Assembly (NCBI GenBank): GCA_017397655.1
Contig: JAFQIG010000033.1
Span: 1-37,564, forward strand
DNA: 37,564 nucleotides
DNA from: Clostridia bacterium
GTDB lineage: Bacteria > Bacillota > Clostridia > Oscillospirales > Acutalibacteraceae
Reading direction: 5' to 3'
Under the pieces are notes generated by a model that saw only the letters and a program-made list of their open reading frames with translations, was not told where the DNA came from and made no database searches. Both the position numbers and the translations under genes were made by a program. Numbering within the stretch: the first letter of the stretch is position 1; every line of letters begins with the position of its first letter. Below are positions 7,078 to 14,991 of the stretch, one piece after another.

Positions 7078-8007
7078 ATGACTTTTTTATATAATATTTT
7101 CGGCTATGTACTGAGAGAGCTTTATGAGCTTGTTGACAGTTACGGGCTTGCGCTGATTCTTCTCACTTTTTTGGCACGTCTTATAATGCTGCCTTCTTCA
7201 ATCAAACAGCAGCAGGGTACGGCAAAAATGCAGAGGCTTCAGTCGAAAGTCCGCAAAATTCAGCAGCAGTACGAAGGCGATCAGAGAAAGATTCAGGAAG
7301 AAACCCAGGCTCTTTACAGCCGTGAGGGTTATAATCCTATGGGTTCCGGATGTCTTCCTCTTCTTTTACAGCTTCCGATTATTTACGGTCTTATAGGCGT
7401 TATCTATAAGCCTTTGACGTATGTTTTGAATATCCCCGAGGACGTTGTAGCCAAACTTACAAAAGTGGCAGAAACAGTACTTGATATTTCCGCAAAAAAT
7501 AACAGAACGATCGAGCTTTCGATTATCGGAAATATTGATAAGTTCAAGGATTATCTTTCTCCGGAAATTTTCAAAACAATCAGTGATTTTGACTTCGAAT
7601 TTCTTTCTATGCCGTTGGGCGAAACACCCTCGGTAAAACAGTTTAACATTCTTTGGATTGTTCCTGTTCTCTCGTTTGTATCTAACCTTGCCAGCAGCTT
7701 GTTTATGTACTTAAGACAGAGAGAGACGAATCCTGCAATGGCAAAGAACCCTTCAATGGGCTGTATGACATTCGGTATGCCCCTGTTTTCATTGTTCTTC
7801 ACATTCCAGTTCCCTGTGGGCGTCGGTGTTTATTGGATCGCTTCCAGCCTTATTGCGTTTGTTCAGACTGTTATTCTTAACCTTATTTACAGCCCCAAAA
7901 AGACTATTACAAGACTTATGGTCGATGAAACCGTACAGCGCAGATCAAAAGAGGAGAATATCAAGCGTATGGTTTCTGCGACAAACAAACAAAAAGACAG
8001 AAAATAA
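7078..8007 (+). CDS. yidC: Membrane protein insertase YidC/Oxa1
   Basis: 309 aa, short Gram-positive form without the large periplasmic domain. Hydrophobic segments occur near residues 20-40 (LALILLTFLARLIMLPSS), 95-115 (GCLPLLLQLPIIYGLIGVIY), 195-215 and 225-265. The cytoplasmic loop after the first helix is basic and Gln-rich (QQQGTAKMQRLQSKVRKIQQ), as in the family. Unlike many Firmicute relatives, no lipoprotein signal is seen. YidC inserts membrane proteins alone or with SecYEG. TGCGGAGG precedes the ATG. It is followed at once by jag. Confidence 0.95.
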   Translation: MTFLYNIFGYVLRELYELVDSYGLALILLTFLARLIMLPSSIKQQQGTAKMQRLQSKVRKIQQQYEGDQRKIQEETQALYSREGYNPMGSGCLPLLLQLPIIYGLIGVIYKPLTYVLNIPEDVVAKLTKVAETVLDISAKNNRTIELSIIGNIDKFKDYLSPEIFKTISDFDFEFLSMPLGETPSVKQFNILWIVPVLSFVSNLASSLFMYLRQRETNPAMAKNPSMGCMTFGMPLFSLFFTFQFPVGVGVYWIASSLIAFVQTVILNLIYSPKKTITRLMVDETVQRRSKEENIKRMVSATNKQKDRK

Positions 8008-8022
8008 TAGGTGGTGTCACTT

Positions 8023-8859
8023 TTGATTAAAGAAGCAATCGGTACCGGCGCTACTGTAGAGGAAGCTTTTGAAAACGCAAAGCTTTTACTTGCAGCTCCG
8101 GAGGATGCTGAAATCCAACAGGAAATTTTAGAGCTTCCCAAAAAGAAGACATTGGGTCTTTTCGGCGGAAGCCCGGCAAAGGTCAGAGCTTTTTGTGAGC
8201 TTTCACCTTTTGCTAATGCCGAAACATATCTTCGCAACATTTTAAAAGGAATGGGTGTTGAAGAGGTCGGTATGGAGTTTTCAACTCAGGACGATACGGT
8301 TATGATCCAGCTTGATTGCGGTAACGATCAGGGAACCGTCATCGGACGCAGAGGCGAAACACTTGATGCTATTCAGTATCTTGTACGTCTTATCATCAAC
8401 AAGGATTCCGACGGTTACAAGAGAGTTTCCATCAATGTAGGCAGCTATCGCGAAAAGAGAGAAGAAACTCTTCGTGAAGTTGCAAAGAAGAACGCCGCAC
8501 GTGTTAAGAAGTATGGCAGAAACGTTGTTCTGGATCCTATGAATCCTTATGAACGCAGAGTCATCCATACAGCAATTCAGGAAATTGAAGGCGTTGAGTC
8601 TCACTCTATCGGTTCAGATAACGACAGAAGAGTTGTGATCACTCTTGCAGACGGCTTCGTTGCTGAAAACGGCGTTGAAGGCGGAAAGAACAACAGAGAT
8701 TACAGAGGCGGTAAAGGCGGCCGCGGCGGTAAGGGCGGTTATCGCTCCGGTTCAAAGGGTAAGAGTAATTCCTCTTCGCAGGCTCGTCCTTCGCGTCCTC
8801 CCCGTTCGGATAATGCAACGGCTTCTCTTTACGGAAAGATCGAACCCAAAACAGAATGA
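8023..8859 (+). CDS. jag: Jag/KhpB RNA-binding protein with Gly-rich tail
   Basis: 278 aa. It has an N-terminal Jag_N domain (GTGATVEEAFENA, then KKKTLGLFGG), a KH domain with the loop VIGRRGETLDAIQYLV, and an R3H domain (MNPYERRVIHTAI). A tail of about 55 residues rich in Gly, Arg, Lys and Ser (RGGKGGRGGKGGYRSGSKG) follows, of the kind that adds non-specific RNA affinity. Jag/KhpB works with KhpA in RNA binding and affects cell elongation in Gram-positives. I prefer the TTG at 8023, which has AGGTGGTG upstream; the first GTG at 8011 has none. It follows yidC by 15 bases. Confidence 0.93.
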   Translation: MIKEAIGTGATVEEAFENAKLLLAAPEDAEIQQEILELPKKKTLGLFGGSPAKVRAFCELSPFANAETYLRNILKGMGVEEVGMEFSTQDDTVMIQLDCGNDQGTVIGRRGETLDAIQYLVRLIINKDSDGYKRVSINVGSYREKREETLREVAKKNAARVKKYGRNVVLDPMNPYERRVIHTAIQEIEGVESHSIGSDNDRRVVITLADGFVAENGVEGGKNNRDYRGGKGGRGGKGGYRSGSKGKSNSSSQARPSRPPRSDNATASLYGKIEPKTE

Positions 8860-8863
8860 TTTT

Positions 8864-8900
8864 AATTGCGGTGACAGTTTCTGCTGTTTCCGCAATTTTT
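8864..8900 (+). terminator. Terminator after jag
   Basis: AATTGCGG (8864-8871) pairs with CCGCAATT (8890-8897), followed by TTT; five T's run from 8896 to 8900. It ends the rpsF-to-jag run. Confidence 0.75.
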
Positions 8901-8920
8901 CTTATATTTCTTTTATAAAA

Positions 8921-8948
8921 TGATAAATAGCTTTATTTGTGGTATAAT
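8921..8948 (+). promoter_or_regulatory. Extended -10 promoter for the LCP gene
   Basis: TGGTATAAT (8940-8948) is an extended -10 box. The best -35 candidate, TGATAA at 8921-8926, is weak, with a 16-base spacer. The start codon is at 8980. Confidence 0.6.
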
Positions 8949-8979
8949 ATAATATCTTGTTATATTACAATGGTGAATT

Positions 8980-10560
8980 ATGAACGATAAAAAAGACAAT
9001 TGGAATATCTATTATTGCGGTGATGAGTCGGAATTGACACAAAATGAATCAACTGCCGCAACGGAAAATGATACCTTGCAGGAGAGCAATTCTCCCGTCG
9101 AGGATATTCCCGTGTCCAAATATCGTCGTTATGACACGATAGTCGATGAGGATGTTGAAGAAGAGTATTCAGGAAGTTCGTTTTCCCGCTTTTGGTTTGC
9201 GAACAAAAAAAGAAACCTCAAACTTCTTGCGGTTCTGATGATATTGCTTGTTCTGATGGGGATTGCGCTTGCTTATTTCGTTATCGAGGGAAAGCTTAAG
9301 CTTATAGATTATGATGACGGAATCAATTTTGAAAACGCAGATCAGACTAATCTTATAGAAGAGGATGAGGAGTTGGCATTTACTCCCGTGCATGATGTTA
9401 CGGATGCATCGTCGCTTAAGGATTGGCTTAAAAAATGGGCGACAAACAACGGCGAAAAAATGTACAGCAAGAATGTAATAAACTGCCTTTTGTGCGGCGT
9501 TGATACACAGGAAGGCACAAGCGGCAGAACGGACGCCATGATTCTGGTGTCGCTTAATAAAAAGACCGATAAAATTACTTTGGTTTCTTTTATGAGAGAC
9601 AGTTATACCTATATGGATATTAACGGTCAGAATCGTTGGTATAAGATTAATTCCGCTTACAATTGGGGCGGACCGATGACGCTTGTAGAAACGATTGAGA
9701 ATAATTATAAAATCGAAATCGATAATTACGTCACAGTTGACTTTGATACTTTCCCGAAGCTTATTAATGCATTGGGAGGCATTACGGTAGAAGTTCAGCC
9801 GTATGAGGCGAATTATATTAACAGAACAACGGTTCATACAATCGAATCCGGCGAAGAGGTTACTCTTGACGGTTGGGAAGCGCTGGTCTTTGCCAGAATC
9901 CGTTATTCCGATGCGGACGGTGACGTCAGCAGAACAAGAAGACAGCGACAGTTAGTAACATCGCTTATCGGAAAAGCAAAAACAGCTTCGGTCGGTCAGC
10001 TCAATAATCTTGCAAATCTTGTATTGCCGTATGTCAGGACAAACTTCCGCAAAACAGAAATTCTTTCACTCGGTACACAGGCGATAATGCAGGATTGGAT
10101 GAGCTATGAGTTGAATCAGCTTGCTTCGCCGCTTCTTAAGGACAGTGAGGATGGCTCACAGGCGCTGACCGGTAAGGATTCGTATATGAACACAGGATAC
10201 GGCGACAAGGCAGAGTTTGTCTGGGTAGTTGATTATCAGCTTGATGCATACAGAATCCAGACCGCGCTTTACGGTACGTCGAATATAGAGATTCACGATT
10301 ACAGAGAATCGCCGTTTGACTTTGTCTCTTCGGTGGAGCGAACACCTTCTGCAAACGACGAAAGCACAACGGAATCGCAGACTGAAGAAGAATCGGAGCG
10401 AAACAGGTTAGAGGATCTTATTGAGTGGTGGGGAGGCAGCGAGGAAACAACTGAAAGAGAAGGTAATACGGATGTTTCTTCGACAGAGGAGTATACCCTC
10501 CCGTACAGCTCCGACTTTAATACTCAACCCGACACACAAGATATGGTGCCGCTTTTCTAA
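8980..10560 (+). CDS. LytR-CpsA-Psr (LCP) family cell wall ligase
   Basis: 526 aa. An acidic cytoplasmic N-terminus (1-79) is followed by one transmembrane helix (about 80-102) and an extracellular LCP domain (about 160-380). The domain shows [54 protein letters not shown] and the arginine-rich [23 protein letters not shown] enzymes transfer undecaprenyl-linked glycopolymers (teichoic acids, capsule) onto peptidoglycan. The last ~80 residues are Glu/Ser/Thr-rich and disordered. It is a single-gene unit with its own promoter and terminator. The exact polymer cannot be told from the sequence. Confidence 0.92.
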   Translation: MNDKKDNWNIYYCGDESELTQNESTAATENDTLQESNSPVEDIPVSKYRRYDTIVDEDVEEEYSGSSFSRFWFANKKRNLKLLAVLMILLVLMGIALAYFVIEGKLKLIDYDDGINFENADQTNLIEEDEELAFTPVHDVTDASSLKDWLKKWATNNGEKMYSKNVINCLLCGVDTQEGTSGRTDAMILVSLNKKTDKITLVSFMRDSYTYMDINGQNRWYKINSAYNWGGPMTLVETIENNYKIEIDNYVTVDFDTFPKLINALGGITVEVQPYEANYINRTTVHTIESGEEVTLDGWEALVFARIRYSDADGDVSRTRRQRQLVTSLIGKAKTASVGQLNNLANLVLPYVRTNFRKTEILSLGTQAIMQDWMSYELNQLASPLLKDSEDGSQALTGKDSYMNTGYGDKAEFVWVVDYQLDAYRIQTALYGTSNIEIHDYRESPFDFVSSVERTPSANDESTTESQTEEESERNRLEDLIEWWGGSEETTEREGNTDVSSTEEYTLPYSSDFNTQPDTQDMVPLF

Positions 10561-10564
10561 GATT

Positions 10565-10606
10565 ACACCGATAAATCGTAGTTGGTTTATCGGTGTGATG
10601 ATTTTT
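10565..10606 (+). terminator. Terminator after the LCP gene
   Basis: ACACCGATAAA (10565-10575) pairs perfectly with TTTATCGGTGT (10586-10596), followed by GATGA and T5 (10602-10606). Confidence 0.8.
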
Positions 10607-10627
10607 GTGAAAAATATTAAAAAATGC

Positions 10628-10656
10628 TTGACAAAACTTGTGCGATATGATAAACT
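10628..10656 (+). promoter_or_regulatory. Promoter for rpmG-secE-nusG-rplK-rplA
   Basis: TTGACA (10628-10633), 17-base spacer, TAAACT (10651-10656). The -35 box is perfect and the -10 box matches at 4 of 6 bases. It gives a leader of about 80 bases before rpmG. Confidence 0.6.
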
Positions 10657-10744
10657 AACTGTACCTCTGAAAGAGGGCTATTTTTTTGTGCCTTCTTTTA
10701 CGATCAGTCAGAGGGAGGTAAATAATCCAAATGGAGGTGCCGTT

Positions 10745-10894
10745 ATGAGAGTAAAAATCACTCTTTCCTGCACGGAGTGCAAGCAACGTAATTACAATAC
10801 GATGAAAGACAAGAAAAACACACCGGACAGGCTGGAGAGAAACAAGTACTGCAGATTCTGCAAGAAGCATACTCTCCACCGTGAAACTAAGTAA
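10745..10894 (+). CDS. rpmG: 50S ribosomal protein L33, zinc-binding form
   Basis: 49 aa. It starts [19 protein letters not shown] and has two CxxC knuckles (CTEC near residue 10, CRFC near 37), so it is the zinc-containing type, and ends [10 protein letters not shown]. The ATG at 10745 follows TGGAGG; longer upstream in-frame readings cover the promoter and are not family-like. L33 directly before secE and nusG is the standard order. Confidence 0.95.
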   Translation: MRVKITLSCTECKQRNYNTMKDKKNTPDRLERNKYCRFCKKHTLHRETK

Positions 10895-10910
10895 GCGGAG
10901 GATTAAGAGA

Positions 10911-11333
10911 ATGGCTAAGAACGAAAAATCTGCAGCAGCTGAAAAAATCGAAAAAGCCGAAAAGACCAAGGCAAAAAAGGCTAAGTCTGACAAGCCGAAT
11001 ATCTTTATTCGCATTTTCAAGGCGATCGGTCGTTTCTTTAAAGACCTTCGCGGCGAAACGAAAAAGATCGTATGGCCCGATGCAAAGTCCGTTCTTAAGA
11101 GCACAGGCGTTGTACTTGCGGTAGTTGCCGTATTTACAGTTGTCATCTGGCTCATCGACCTTGGACTTTCAAAGTCTATTGACCTTCTCAGCGATGCAGT
11201 AAGAGGTGCTGATGAAGCTGTCACAGAGACAGTGGAAGATGTCACCGGAGAAAATCTGCTCATCGAAGATGATACACAGGCTGCTCCCGAAGCAGTTGAA
11301 GAAGCAGACGCAGAAACAACAGCAGCCGAATAA
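10911..11333 (+). CDS. secE: Preprotein translocase subunit SecE, extended ends
   Basis: 140 aa, about twice the minimal SecE. The core is central: the amphipathic helix with FFKDLRGETKKIVWPDAKSV (about residues 43-62), then one transmembrane segment (GVVLAVVAVFTVVIWLIDLGL). The N-terminal 30 residues are Lys/Glu/Ala-rich. After the membrane segment comes an acidic tail of about 50 residues ending in an ADAETT/AAE stretch; such tails are uncommon. SecE clamps SecY in the protein-conducting channel. The ATG at 10911 has GCGGAGG upstream and follows rpmG by 16 bases; nusG follows by 18. Confidence 0.93.
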   Translation: MAKNEKSAAAEKIEKAEKTKAKKAKSDKPNIFIRIFKAIGRFFKDLRGETKKIVWPDAKSVLKSTGVVLAVVAVFTVVIWLIDLGLSKSIDLLSDAVRGADEAVTETVEDVTGENLLIEDDTQAAPEAVEEADAETTAAE

Positions 11334-11351
11334 TTAACTGGAGGTAAAACG

Positions 11352-11909
11352 ATGTCTGTTAACTCCAGATGGTATGTAGTTCACACATACTCAGGTTACG
11401 AAAACAAAGTTAAAACAAACATTGAAAAAGTAGTTGAGAACAGAGGAATGCAGGATCAGATCCTTGAGGTAAAGATCCCGACTGAAACGGTTACCGAAAT
11501 TGTCGGTGAGAAGCGCCGTGAGGTCGAAAGAAAGCTGTTCCCCGGATACGTTCTCGTAAAAGTCGCAGTTTTGCTTGACGACGATGACCGTCCCGCTATG
11601 AGCGACGAGGCTTGGTTTGTTATCCGCAACACACGCGGTGTAACAGGCTTTGTCGGTCCTGACAGCAAGGCTCTTCCCCTTTCTGAGGAAGAGGTTATCA
11701 AGCTTGGCGTTGAAAAGCGCTCTGTCGAGGTTAACTACGCTGTAGGCGATACCGTCAATATCATTGATGAAATCTTTGACGGATTTACAGGTACGGTCGA
11801 GGAAATTGATGTAGAGAACAATCTTGTTCGCGTATCGGTTTCCGCACTCTTCGGTAAAGAGACTAAGGTTGAGCTGGAGCTTGACCAGGTTGAGCCGATA
11901 GAGGAATGA
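11352..11909 (+). CDS. nusG: Transcription termination/antitermination factor NusG
   Basis: 185 aa. An NGN domain (residues 1-115: WYVVHTYSGYENKVKTNIEK, FPGYVLVKV, WFVIRNTRGVTGFVG) is followed by a KOW domain (about 130-182: VNIIDEIFDGFTGTVEEID). NusG binds RNA polymerase and links it to the ribosome or Rho. CTGGAGG precedes the ATG. The order secE-nusG-rplK-rplA is conserved across bacteria. Confidence 0.96.
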   Translation: MSVNSRWYVVHTYSGYENKVKTNIEKVVENRGMQDQILEVKIPTETVTEIVGEKRREVERKLFPGYVLVKVAVLLDDDDRPAMSDEAWFVIRNTRGVTGFVGPDSKALPLSEEEVIKLGVEKRSVEVNYAVGDTVNIIDEIFDGFTGTVEEIDVENNLVRVSVSALFGKETKVELELDQVEPIEE

Positions 11910-11940
11910 TTATTTTCACAAACAACTGGAGGTATAAATC

Positions 11941-12366
11941 ATGGCACAGAAGGTAGTAGGCTTAATCAAGCTTCAGATTCCTGCCGGTAAAGCAACCCCG
12001 GCACCGCCCGTAGGACCTGCTCTTGGTCAGCACGGTGTCAACATTATGGGTTTCACAAAAGAGTTCAACGAAAGAACAAAGAACGATATCGGACTTATCA
12101 TCCCTGTCGTTATCACAGTTTATGCAGACCGCACATTCTCCTTCATCACAAAGACTCCCCCTGCGGCAGTCCTTATCAAGAAGGCTTGCGGTATTGAAAG
12201 CGGTTCCGGCGTTCCCAACAAGAACAAGGTAGCTTCCATCACTACAGAGCAGGTTAGAAAAATTGCTGAGCAGAAGATGCCCGACCTCAATGCTTCTTGC
12301 GTAGAGACAGCTATGAGCATGATCGCTGGCACAGCTCGCAGCATGGGCATTACAGTCACAGACTGA
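11941..12366 (+). CDS. rplK: 50S ribosomal protein L11
   Basis: 141 aa. The N-terminal domain carries [20 protein letters not shown], continuing [10 protein letters not shown], and the C-terminal rRNA-binding domain carries [12 protein letters not shown], ending ARSMGI. L11 forms part of the GTPase-associated centre and the thiostrepton site. TGGAGG precedes the ATG. It lies in the rpmG-to-rplA transcript. Confidence 0.97.
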   Translation: MAQKVVGLIKLQIPAGKATPAPPVGPALGQHGVNIMGFTKEFNERTKNDIGLIIPVVITVYADRTFSFITKTPPAAVLIKKACGIESGSGVPNKNKVASITTEQVRKIAEQKMPDLNASCVETAMSMIAGTARSMGITVTD

Positions 12367-12423
12367 TTTGTGCATGTGTGGGAGGAAACATCCGATTAAC
12401 CACATCAATGGAGGAAATGTATA

Positions 12424-13125
12424 ATGAAACACGGTAAAAAATATAACGAAAATGCAAAGCTCGTTGACAGAGCTAAGCTTTATGATCCCGATGAAGCTCT
12501 TGCAACTGCTATCAAAACAGCAACTGCAAAGTTTGATGAAACAGTAGAAGTTCACGTACGTCTTGGTGTTGACTCTCGTCACGCTGATCAGCAGGTCAGA
12601 GGCGCTGTTGTTCTTCCCAACGGTACAGGTAAGACAGTCCGCGTTGCAGTATTTGCAAAGGGCGACGATGCTAAGGCTGCTGAAGAAGCAGGCGCAGAAG
12701 TTGTCGGTGCTGAAGATCTTGTAGCTCGTATCCAGGGCGAAGGCTTTATGGATTTCGACGTTGCTATCGCAGCTCCCAACATGATGGGTCTTGTTGGTCG
12801 TCTCGGTAAGGTTCTCGGCCCCCGTGGCTTGATGCCCAGCCCCAAGGCAGGTACAGTTACTCCCGACGTTGCTAAGGCTGTTACAGAAGCTAAAGCAGGT
12901 AAGATTGAGTACCGTCTTGACAAGACAAACATCATCCACTGTCCCATCGGCAAGGCTTCCTTCGGCGAAGAAAAGCTTATGGAGAACTTCTCCACATTGC
13001 TTGATGCTATCGTAAAGGCTAAGCCCGCAGCAGCTAAGGGTCAGTACATCCGTTCATGTGTTGTTGCTACAACAATGGGCCCCGGTGTCAGAATCAACCC
13101 CATCAAGGTTTCTGCTAACGGCTAA
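12424..13125 (+). CDS. rplA: 50S ribosomal protein L1
   Basis: 233 aa, usual length. Features are [38 protein letters not shown], the signature around [19 protein letters not shown] and [11 protein letters not shown]1 binds 23S rRNA at the E-site stalk and in many bacteria represses its own operon. TGGAGG precedes the ATG. A loosely paired hairpin (GTGTGGG around 12375, CCACA near 12400) lies between rplK and rplA; I cannot assign it to L1 control. Confidence 0.97.
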   Translation: MKHGKKYNENAKLVDRAKLYDPDEALATAIKTATAKFDETVEVHVRLGVDSRHADQQVRGAVVLPNGTGKTVRVAVFAKGDDAKAAEEAGAEVVGAEDLVARIQGEGFMDFDVAIAAPNMMGLVGRLGKVLGPRGLMPSPKAGTVTPDVAKAVTEAKAGKIEYRLDKTNIIHCPIGKASFGEEKLMENFSTLLDAIVKAKPAAAKGQYIRSCVVATTMGPGVRINPIKVSANG

Positions 13126-13137
13126 TTAAAAAAAGTA

Positions 13138-13166
13138 TTGACATAAGAGTTTTCTTGTGATATACT
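13138..13166 (+). promoter_or_regulatory. Promoter for rplJ-rplL
   Basis: TTGACA (13138-13143), 17-base spacer, TATACT (13161-13166). It is near-consensus and sits directly after rplA, so rplJ-rplL can be transcribed independently. Confidence 0.85.
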
Positions 13167-13172
13167 ATCAAA

Positions 13173-13300
13173 GCTGTCCTACTGAAGACAGCAGGTGTGC
13201 ATATGCACATAATGGGTTTTCCCGCCTGCCGAGGAAAGGATCATAAGCGTTCTTACGTTTATTATGCCCTTTTCCGGTTAAACGGGAAAGGGTTTTATTT
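13173..13300 (+). promoter_or_regulatory. Ribosomal protein L10 leader with attenuator
   Basis: The leader between the promoter and rplJ has the features of the Firmicute L10 leader: an early CTGAAGACAGCAGGTGTGC segment, CCCGCCTGCCGAGGAAAGGAT in the middle, and a terminal hairpin CCCTTTTCC/GGGAAAGGG (13267-13275/13284-13292) followed by TTTTATTTTT. In this class the L10(L12)4 complex binds the leader and favours termination, matching stalk protein supply to need. Here this is inferred from family knowledge. Confidence 0.8.
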
Positions 13301-13371
13301 TTGCAGGATTCGTGAAAGTTAGCTTTCACCTTTAAATACCTGACTTTACAGAAAAAACTGGAGGTGAATTC

Positions 13372-13893
13372 ATGCCGAGTGTAAAAGTACTTGAACAGAA
13401 GAAGCAAATCGTTGCAGATCTTACTGACGTACTCAAGGGTGCTTGCGCAGGTGTTGTTGTTGATTATAAGGGTATCAACGTAGCTGATGACACTGCTCTT
13501 CGTAAGGAGCTTCGTGAGGCAGGAGTTAAGTATTCTGTAGTTAAGAACACGCTTCTCGGTCTTGCCGCTAAGGAAGCAGGTCTCGAGGGTCTTTGTGACG
13601 TTCTTGAGGGAACAACTGCTATCGCTACTTGCGCGGAAGATTATGTTGCAGCTGCTCGTATCCTCTGCAAGTTTTCAGACACCCACAAGACATTCGCCGT
13701 AAAGAGCGGATTCCTTGACAACGATGTTATCGACATCGAAAAGATCACAAGCCTTGCTAAACTTCCGTCTCGTGAGATCCTTCTCGCAACAGTCTGCAAC
13801 GTATTCAATGCACCTATCGCATCTTTCGCACGTGCAGTTCAGGCTATCGTAGACAAACAGGGCGAAGCAGCTCCTGCAGAAGCAGAAGCATAA
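13372..13893 (+). CDS. rplJ: 50S ribosomal protein L10
   Basis: 173 aa. The N-terminal globular domain is visible (VLEQKKQIVADLTDVL, GVVVDYKGINVADDTALRK, YSVVKNTLLGLAAKEA). The C-terminal helix (ASFARAVQAIVDKQGEA) binds L7/L12 dimers. L10 anchors the stalk to 23S rRNA. TGGAGGTG precedes the ATG. It ends in an Ala/Glu-rich tail. Confidence 0.96.
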   Translation: MPSVKVLEQKKQIVADLTDVLKGACAGVVVDYKGINVADDTALRKELREAGVKYSVVKNTLLGLAAKEAGLEGLCDVLEGTTAIATCAEDYVAAARILCKFSDTHKTFAVKSGFLDNDVIDIEKITSLAKLPSREILLATVCNVFNAPIASFARAVQAIVDKQGEAAPAEAEA

Positions 13894-13921
13894 TTACTAA
13901 ATTTTTTGGAGGAAAATTATC

Positions 13922-14299
13922 ATGGCATCTGAGAAAATTATTGCTATTGTTGAAGAATTAAAGACTCTCACAGTTCTCGAGCTCTCCGAGCTTGTACACG
14001 CTGTTGAAGAAGAGTTCGGCGTATCCGCCGCTGCTGCTGTTGCTGTTGCTGCTCCCGTTGACGGTGGCGCTGCTGCTGCAGAAGAAAAGACAGAGTTCGA
14101 CGTTATCCTTGCTGACGTCGGCGCTGAAAAGATTAAGGTTATCAAGGTTGTTCGTGAAGCAACAGGCCTTGGCCTTAAGGAAGCAAAAGACCTTGTTGAC
14201 AACGCTCCCAAGGCTATCAAGGAAGCAGTTTCCAAGGAAGACGCTGAAGCTCTCAAAGCTAAGTTTGAAGAAGTCGGCGCAAAGATCGAAATCAAATAA
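13922..14299 (+). CDS. rplL: 50S ribosomal protein L7/L12
   Basis: 125 aa. The N-terminal dimerisation helix ([20 protein letters not shown]), an Ala/Val-rich hinge (about residues 38-56) and the C-terminal domain (EKTEFDVIL, then [20 protein letters not shown] and LVDNAPK) are all present. It is the mobile stalk protein that recruits translation GTPases. TTGGAGG precedes the ATG. In most Clostridia rpoB would follow; here a terminator and dcd follow. Confidence 0.97.
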   Translation: MASEKIIAIVEELKTLTVLELSELVHAVEEEFGVSAAAAVAVAAPVDGGAAAAEEKTEFDVILADVGAEKIKVIKVVREATGLGLKEAKDLVDNAPKAIKEAVSKEDAEALKAKFEEVGAKIEIK

Positions 14300-14315
14300 T
14301 TTTGATTACATTTAC

Positions 14316-14345
14316 GGTCGTCCCAATAGGGGCGGCCGCTTTTTA
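14316..14345 (+). terminator. Terminator after rplL
   Basis: GGTCGTCCC (14316-14324) pairs, with two G-U pairs, with GGGGCGGCC (14329-14337), followed by GC and T5 from 14340 or 14341. Confidence 0.75.
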
Positions 14346-14360
14346 TTTGCCGATATCCGA

Positions 14361-14389
14361 TTGACATTTAATAAGCGATGCTTTATTAT
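14361..14389 (+). promoter_or_regulatory. Promoter for dcd
   Basis: TTGACA (14361-14366), 17-base spacer, TATTAT (14384-14389), 30 bases before the dcd ATG. Confidence 0.8.
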
Positions 14390-14419
14390 TATGATAAGAT
14401 TTGAACGGGAGGCTTTCGG

Positions 14420-14956
14420 ATGATACTGTCAGATAAAACGTTATTCAGAATGCTTGAAGAAAAAACTCTTGTCGTTGATCCGATCGAAAAAGAGCAGATT
14501 CAGCCGGCAAGTATAGATATCCGTCTCGGTAACACCTTCAGTATTGTTGAGGATACTTCAACGGGTATTATAAACTTAGAAAACGAAATCAGATATAAGA
14601 CGATTACAAGTGATTCGTACATACTGTTGCCTAATCAGTTTGTTCTGGCGACTACAATGGAATACTTTGAATTGCCCGACGATCTGACTGCTTTTGTTGA
14701 GGGCAGAAGCTCGCTCGGAAGAATGGGATTGTTTATTCAGAATGCAGGTTGGGTCGATCCCGGCTTCAAGGGTGAAATCACGCTTGAACTTTATAATGCA
14801 AACCGATGTGCAATCGAGCTGAAAGCAGGCAGAAGAGTAGGACAGCTTGTTTTTGCAAAGATGGATGACACGGCGATTAATCCGTATAACGGCAAATATC
14901 AATGTCAGCGTGGAGCAACCGGATCAAGAGTGTTTATGGACAAGGAAATCAACTGA
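14420..14956 (+). CDS. dcd: dCTP deaminase
   Basis: 178 aa, dUTPase-fold superfamily. Family motifs are IQPASIDIRLGNTF near the N-terminus, VEGRSSLGRMGLFIQNAG with the catalytic-pocket Arg/Ser, WVDPGFKGEITLELYN containing the catalytic glutamate, and the C-terminal YQ..RGATGSR. The enzyme deaminates dCTP to dUTP (some members go directly to dUMP), supplying dTMP synthesis. I cannot tell the mono- from the bifunctional form. GGGAGG precedes the ATG. An acyltransferase starts 35 bases after the stop with its own ribosome site. Confidence 0.92.
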   Translation: MILSDKTLFRMLEEKTLVVDPIEKEQIQPASIDIRLGNTFSIVEDTSTGIINLENEIRYKTITSDSYILLPNQFVLATTMEYFELPDDLTAFVEGRSSLGRMGLFIQNAGWVDPGFKGEITLELYNANRCAIELKAGRRVGQLVFAKMDDTAINPYNGKYQCQRGATGSRVFMDKEIN

Positions 14957-14991
14957 ATATAGTCTAACACATCGAAAAGGAGCTTTAGATT

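Noticed and set aside
9169..9837. 222-codon minus-strand frame opposite the LCP gene
   Set aside because: No ribosome site and no recognisable domain; shadow of the LCP coding sequence.
11962..12939. Long (325 codon) minus-strand frame opposite rplK and rplA, rich in Cys and Ser
   Set aside because: Antisense shadow of highly biased ribosomal protein codons; the plus-strand genes are certain.
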